Of a stretch of 64,000 bases of DNA, positions 61,950 to 64,000 are shown piece by piece. The stretch comes from Salinispora mooreana (GTDB lineage: Bacteria > Actinomycetota > Actinomycetes > Mycobacteriales > Micromonosporaceae), in the NCBI RefSeq assembly GCF_000379065.1, contig NZ_KB900614.1, positions 208,421 through 272,420 on the forward strand, given 5' to 3'. Made by a program: the position numbers and the translations under genes. The number at the start of each line of letters is the position of its first letter. Positions within the stretch are counted from its first letter, which is position 1. The notes beneath the pieces are model-generated. The model was not told where the DNA came from, ran no database searches, and saw nothing but the letters and a program-made list of their open reading frames with translations.

Positions 61950-62797
61950 GCCCGAAGACCACCGCACTCCGGGCCGGCCTGCGGCGCGGAGCCATCGAGT
62001 TGCGCAGCACCTTCACCAACTTCCAGGACCTGTGGAACTACTTCTTCCCCACGGTGGTGCTGCTGGTTGCCGTCTTCTTCATGCGTGGGGCGACCGTGCC
62101 CGGCACCGACTTCTCCCTCGGTGCGCGGACACTGCCCAGCGCGCTGGGCATGGGCCTACTCTTCGGCGGGCTGCTCGGGTTGGCCCAGCACCTCGTCGTG
62201 GACCGGGAGGACGGCACCCTGCTGCGGGCCAAGGCCATCCCGAACGGGATGCTCGGCTACCTGGTCGGCAAGCTGGTGCTGGTCTCGTCGGTCGCGATGA
62301 TCGGCCTGGTCGTCCAACTGGCCCCCGGGATGCTCTTCCTGGACGGGCTACGGCTGGGCGACCCCAGCGCCTGGCTCACCCTGGCCTGGGTGGTGCCGCT
62401 CGGGCTGGTGGCGACCCTCCCGCTGGGCGCGATGATCGGTTCTCTGATCGAGAACCCCCGCAACATGGGGCTGGTGATCCTGCCGGTGACGGGCCTCATC
62501 GCCGTCTCCGGCATCTTCTACCCGATCAACGGCCTGCCCGGCTGGCTCCAGGGCACCGCCCAGGTCTTCCCGCTCTACTGGCTAGGCTTGGGCATGCGCT
62601 CCGCGCTGCTCCCGGCCGACCTGGCGGCGGTCGAGATCGGCGGGTCCTGGCGCCATCTGGAGATGGTTGCCGTCCTCGGGGCGTGGGCGGTGCTCGGACT
62701 CGTGTTGGCGCCGGTGCTGCTGCGCCGGATGGCCCGCCGGGAGTCCGGCTCGCGGGTCGCGGCTCGCCGGGAGCAGGCCATGCAGCGGGTCGGATGA
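61946..62797 (+). CDS. ABC-2 type exporter permease
   Basis: 283 residues with about six helices, including WNYFFPTVVLLVAVFF, ALGMGLLFGGLLGLAQHLVVDREDGTLLRAKAIPNGMLGYLVGKL and LVILPVTGLIAVSGIFYPINGLPGWLQGTAQVFPLYWLGLGMR, the ABC2_membrane signature (PLYWLG). Partner of the preceding ATPase. It is followed 10 bases later by an XRE-type regulator. Confidence 0.92.
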   Translation: MSPKTTALRAGLRRGAIELRSTFTNFQDLWNYFFPTVVLLVAVFFMRGATVPGTDFSLGARTLPSALGMGLLFGGLLGLAQHLVVDREDGTLLRAKAIPNGMLGYLVGKLVLVSSVAMIGLVVQLAPGMLFLDGLRLGDPSAWLTLAWVVPLGLVATLPLGAMIGSLIENPRNMGLVILPVTGLIAVSGIFYPINGLPGWLQGTAQVFPLYWLGLGMRSALLPADLAAVEIGGSWRHLEMVAVLGAWAVLGLVLAPVLLRRMARRESGSRVAARREQAMQRVG

Positions 62798-62807
62798 AAG
62801 GGCATCG

Positions 62808-63059
62808 ATGAGCGAGACCGTGCACAACCGGATCGCGGTGCTGCGCGCCGAACGGAGTATCTCCCGACGGCAGCTCGCCGACGCGCTCGGAGTGCACTAC
62901 CAGACCATCGGCTACCTGGAGCGGGGGGAGTTTCGGCCCAGCCTGCACCTGGCGCTGCGAATCGCCGCGTACTTCGAGGTGCCGGTCGAGGTGGTCTTCT
63001 CGATCGAACCGTTTCCCCGCATCGGCGACGCCGCCGTCGGGAACCGTCGCCCCGCGTGA
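62808..63059 (+). CDS. XRE-family regulator
   Basis: 83 residues. The DNA-binding helices are IAVLRAERSISRRQLADALGVHYQTIGYLERGEFRPSLHLALRIAAYFEVPVEVVFSIEPF, a short stand-alone HTH_3 of the YozG type. It is the third gene of the exporter operon, so it may feed back on its own promoter. Start ATG 62808 with GAAAGG upstream. Confidence 0.9.
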   Translation: MSETVHNRIAVLRAERSISRRQLADALGVHYQTIGYLERGEFRPSLHLALRIAAYFEVPVEVVFSIEPFPRIGDAAVGNRRPA

Positions 63060-63106
63060 GCCCGGGGCGGCGGCCAGCACCGCCGACGTCCGCACCTGCC
63101 CACGGC

Positions 63107-63137
63107 CGGTCGGCGGTCCAACAGGGACCGCCGACCG
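63107..63137. terminator. Bidirectional terminator between convergent genes
   Basis: 13-bp perfect stem CGGTCGGCGGTCC (63107-63119) and GGACCGCCGACCG (63125-63137) with loop AACAG, between the XRE gene and the SGNH esterase gene. Confidence 0.8.
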
Positions 63138-63148
63138 CCGGGCCGGGT

Positions 63149-63946
63149 TCAGCCGGTGACGGCGTTCAGCGCCGGCAGGTAGCCGTCGCGGTAGCCCTCG
63201 TCGTTGGGGTGGTACGCCTCGATGATCCTGGTGACGTCGTTGATCCAGGGTTCGTCGCCGCAGACGCCATGGCCGGCGAAGTAGGAGCGGGGGTCGGCGA
63301 AGGTGGCACCGGCCGCGGCGGCGCGGTCGGCGGTGATGCTGGTAAGGAGGTCAGCGGCGTCGTTGAGCTGCTGCCGCTTGGTGGCGCTCATCCCGAACAG
63401 GCCACACCAGCCGGTCTCGAAGAGGCGCGGGTAGCCGAGCACGATCAGCCAGGCGTTCGGCGCCCGATCCCGGATCGCCGCATAGGTGGCGTCCAGCCGG
63501 CCGGGCAGGGTGGTCTGGGCGAAGTCCCGGGCCTCGTCGATGGCCTCCGTGCAGGCCGAGGTGCTGCCGAACCGACAGGTGAGCATCACGCTGGCGAAGC
63601 CGGCGTCATTCCCACCGATGGTGACCGTCACCATCGTGGTACTGGCGCTGAGCGAGTCGACCTGGCTGTTGATGACGTCAGCGGTGACCGCGCCACCACA
63701 GGCCGGGAACTGGAAGCTGGTCACCGCATTCGCCGCAGCCCAGCGCGGGGCGTAGGACTTCTGACTGCGCAGGCAGCTAGATCCGTCGTACGGGCCGGCG
63801 CCGACGCCGGAGGAGTACGAGTCGCCGAGCGCGACGTAGTTGATGGTCGCGGCCTGCGCGGTGCTGGGGACCAACACCGCGCCGACGACGGCGACGCAGA
63901 GGGCGACCAGCGCCGCCAGGGCGCGGGCGGGTGCACGGGGTGGCAT
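63149..63946 (-). CDS. Secreted SGNH/GDSL esterase
   Basis: 265 residues. A signal peptide (PARALAALVALCVAVVGAVLVPSTAQA) leads to the SGNH fold: block I VALGDSYSSG with Ser43, block III TIGGNDAGF, block V AYHPNDEGY with the catalytic His. Six cysteines likely form three disulfides (SSCLRS, FPACGG, LTCRF, SACTEA, WCGLF, VCGDE), as in the Streptomyces scabies esterase/SGNH lipase group. Its substrates would be extracellular esters. ATG 63946 (MPPRAPAR) is preferred over an upstream ATG 63958. Confidence 0.92.
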   Translation of the reverse strand: MPPRAPARALAALVALCVAVVGAVLVPSTAQAATINYVALGDSYSSGVGAGPYDGSSCLRSQKSYAPRWAAANAVTSFQFPACGGAVTADVINSQVDSLSASTTMVTVTIGGNDAGFASVMLTCRFGSTSACTEAIDEARDFAQTTLPGRLDATYAAIRDRAPNAWLIVLGYPRLFETGWCGLFGMSATKRQQLNDAADLLTSITADRAAAAGATFADPRSYFAGHGVCGDEPWINDVTRIIEAYHPNDEGYRDGYLPALNAVTG

Positions 63947-64000
63947 GTGGACCTCCACAGGGCCGGGGGTGGTGGAGCCCAGGGACCGCGCGCGTGGCCA

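Overview
This is a high-GC actinobacterial chromosome segment. The gene families, their order and the GTG/TTG start usage fit the Micromonosporaceae, in the Salinispora/Micromonospora range. Housekeeping markers include uvrB, coaE, rpsA, polA, the branched-chain amino-acid transporter livFGMHJ, an ANTAR response regulator of the Rv1626/PdtaR type, pyk and typA. The species assignment is an inference, because no rRNA is present and no search was run.

Bases 1-21.8 kb are an accessory region full of broken mobile elements. Two inverted copies of one IS5-like element lie about 19 kb apart. The left copy has cut an IS3-family transposase, and the right copy, itself frameshifted, has split a secreted-protein gene. 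A compact Tn554-like transposon with only three genes (tnpA, tnpB, tnpC) sits inside another IS3-family remnant. Between the elements lie a 1165-residue exported ALF-repeat/alanine-rich protein with a small membrane partner, and three members of a secreted trypsin-fold family: one intact, one truncated with a stop codon, one split by the IS. Both copies that keep the protease domain have lost all three catalytic residues. The split copy ends in nearly identical 168-bp tandem repeats. An ADPS-like flavoenzyme, a DedA protein, a methyltransferase and a cold-shock protein form an ordinary island at 13.5-17.1 kb.

Bases 21.8-34 kb hold a CocE-type hydrolase and MarR regulator divergent from an MMPL exporter, with a palindromic operator between them. 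Next come a DedA-PAP2 fusion whose phosphatase site is degenerate, an N-terminally truncated lytic transglycosylase in the same frame after one stop codon, typA, a class A beta-lactamase-like hydrolase, a tyrosine phosphatase, and terC under a probable yybP-ykoY manganese riboswitch.

Bases 34-53 kb are mostly core genome: uvrB, a duplicated-domain membrane protein, coaE, rpsA, a methyltransferase, a RibD-like/AraC pair, a DUF3140 protein, polA, the five-gene liv operon and pdtaR. A strong hairpin separates livJ from livHMGF, which probably raises binding-protein expression over the membrane components. A tRNA-like gene at 53.2 kb has anticodon CAA but a short variable loop, unlike a normal leucine tRNA.

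Bases 53.7-64 kb carry an Lrp regulator, a TauE/SafE exporter with a cysteine-free Rrf2 regulator, a lysozyme-like exoprotein, a possible 49-residue protein whose ribosome-binding site lies in the tesB terminator hairpin, tesB and pyk, a secreted lipase, an ABC exporter operon ending in an XRE regulator, and a secreted SGNH esterase.
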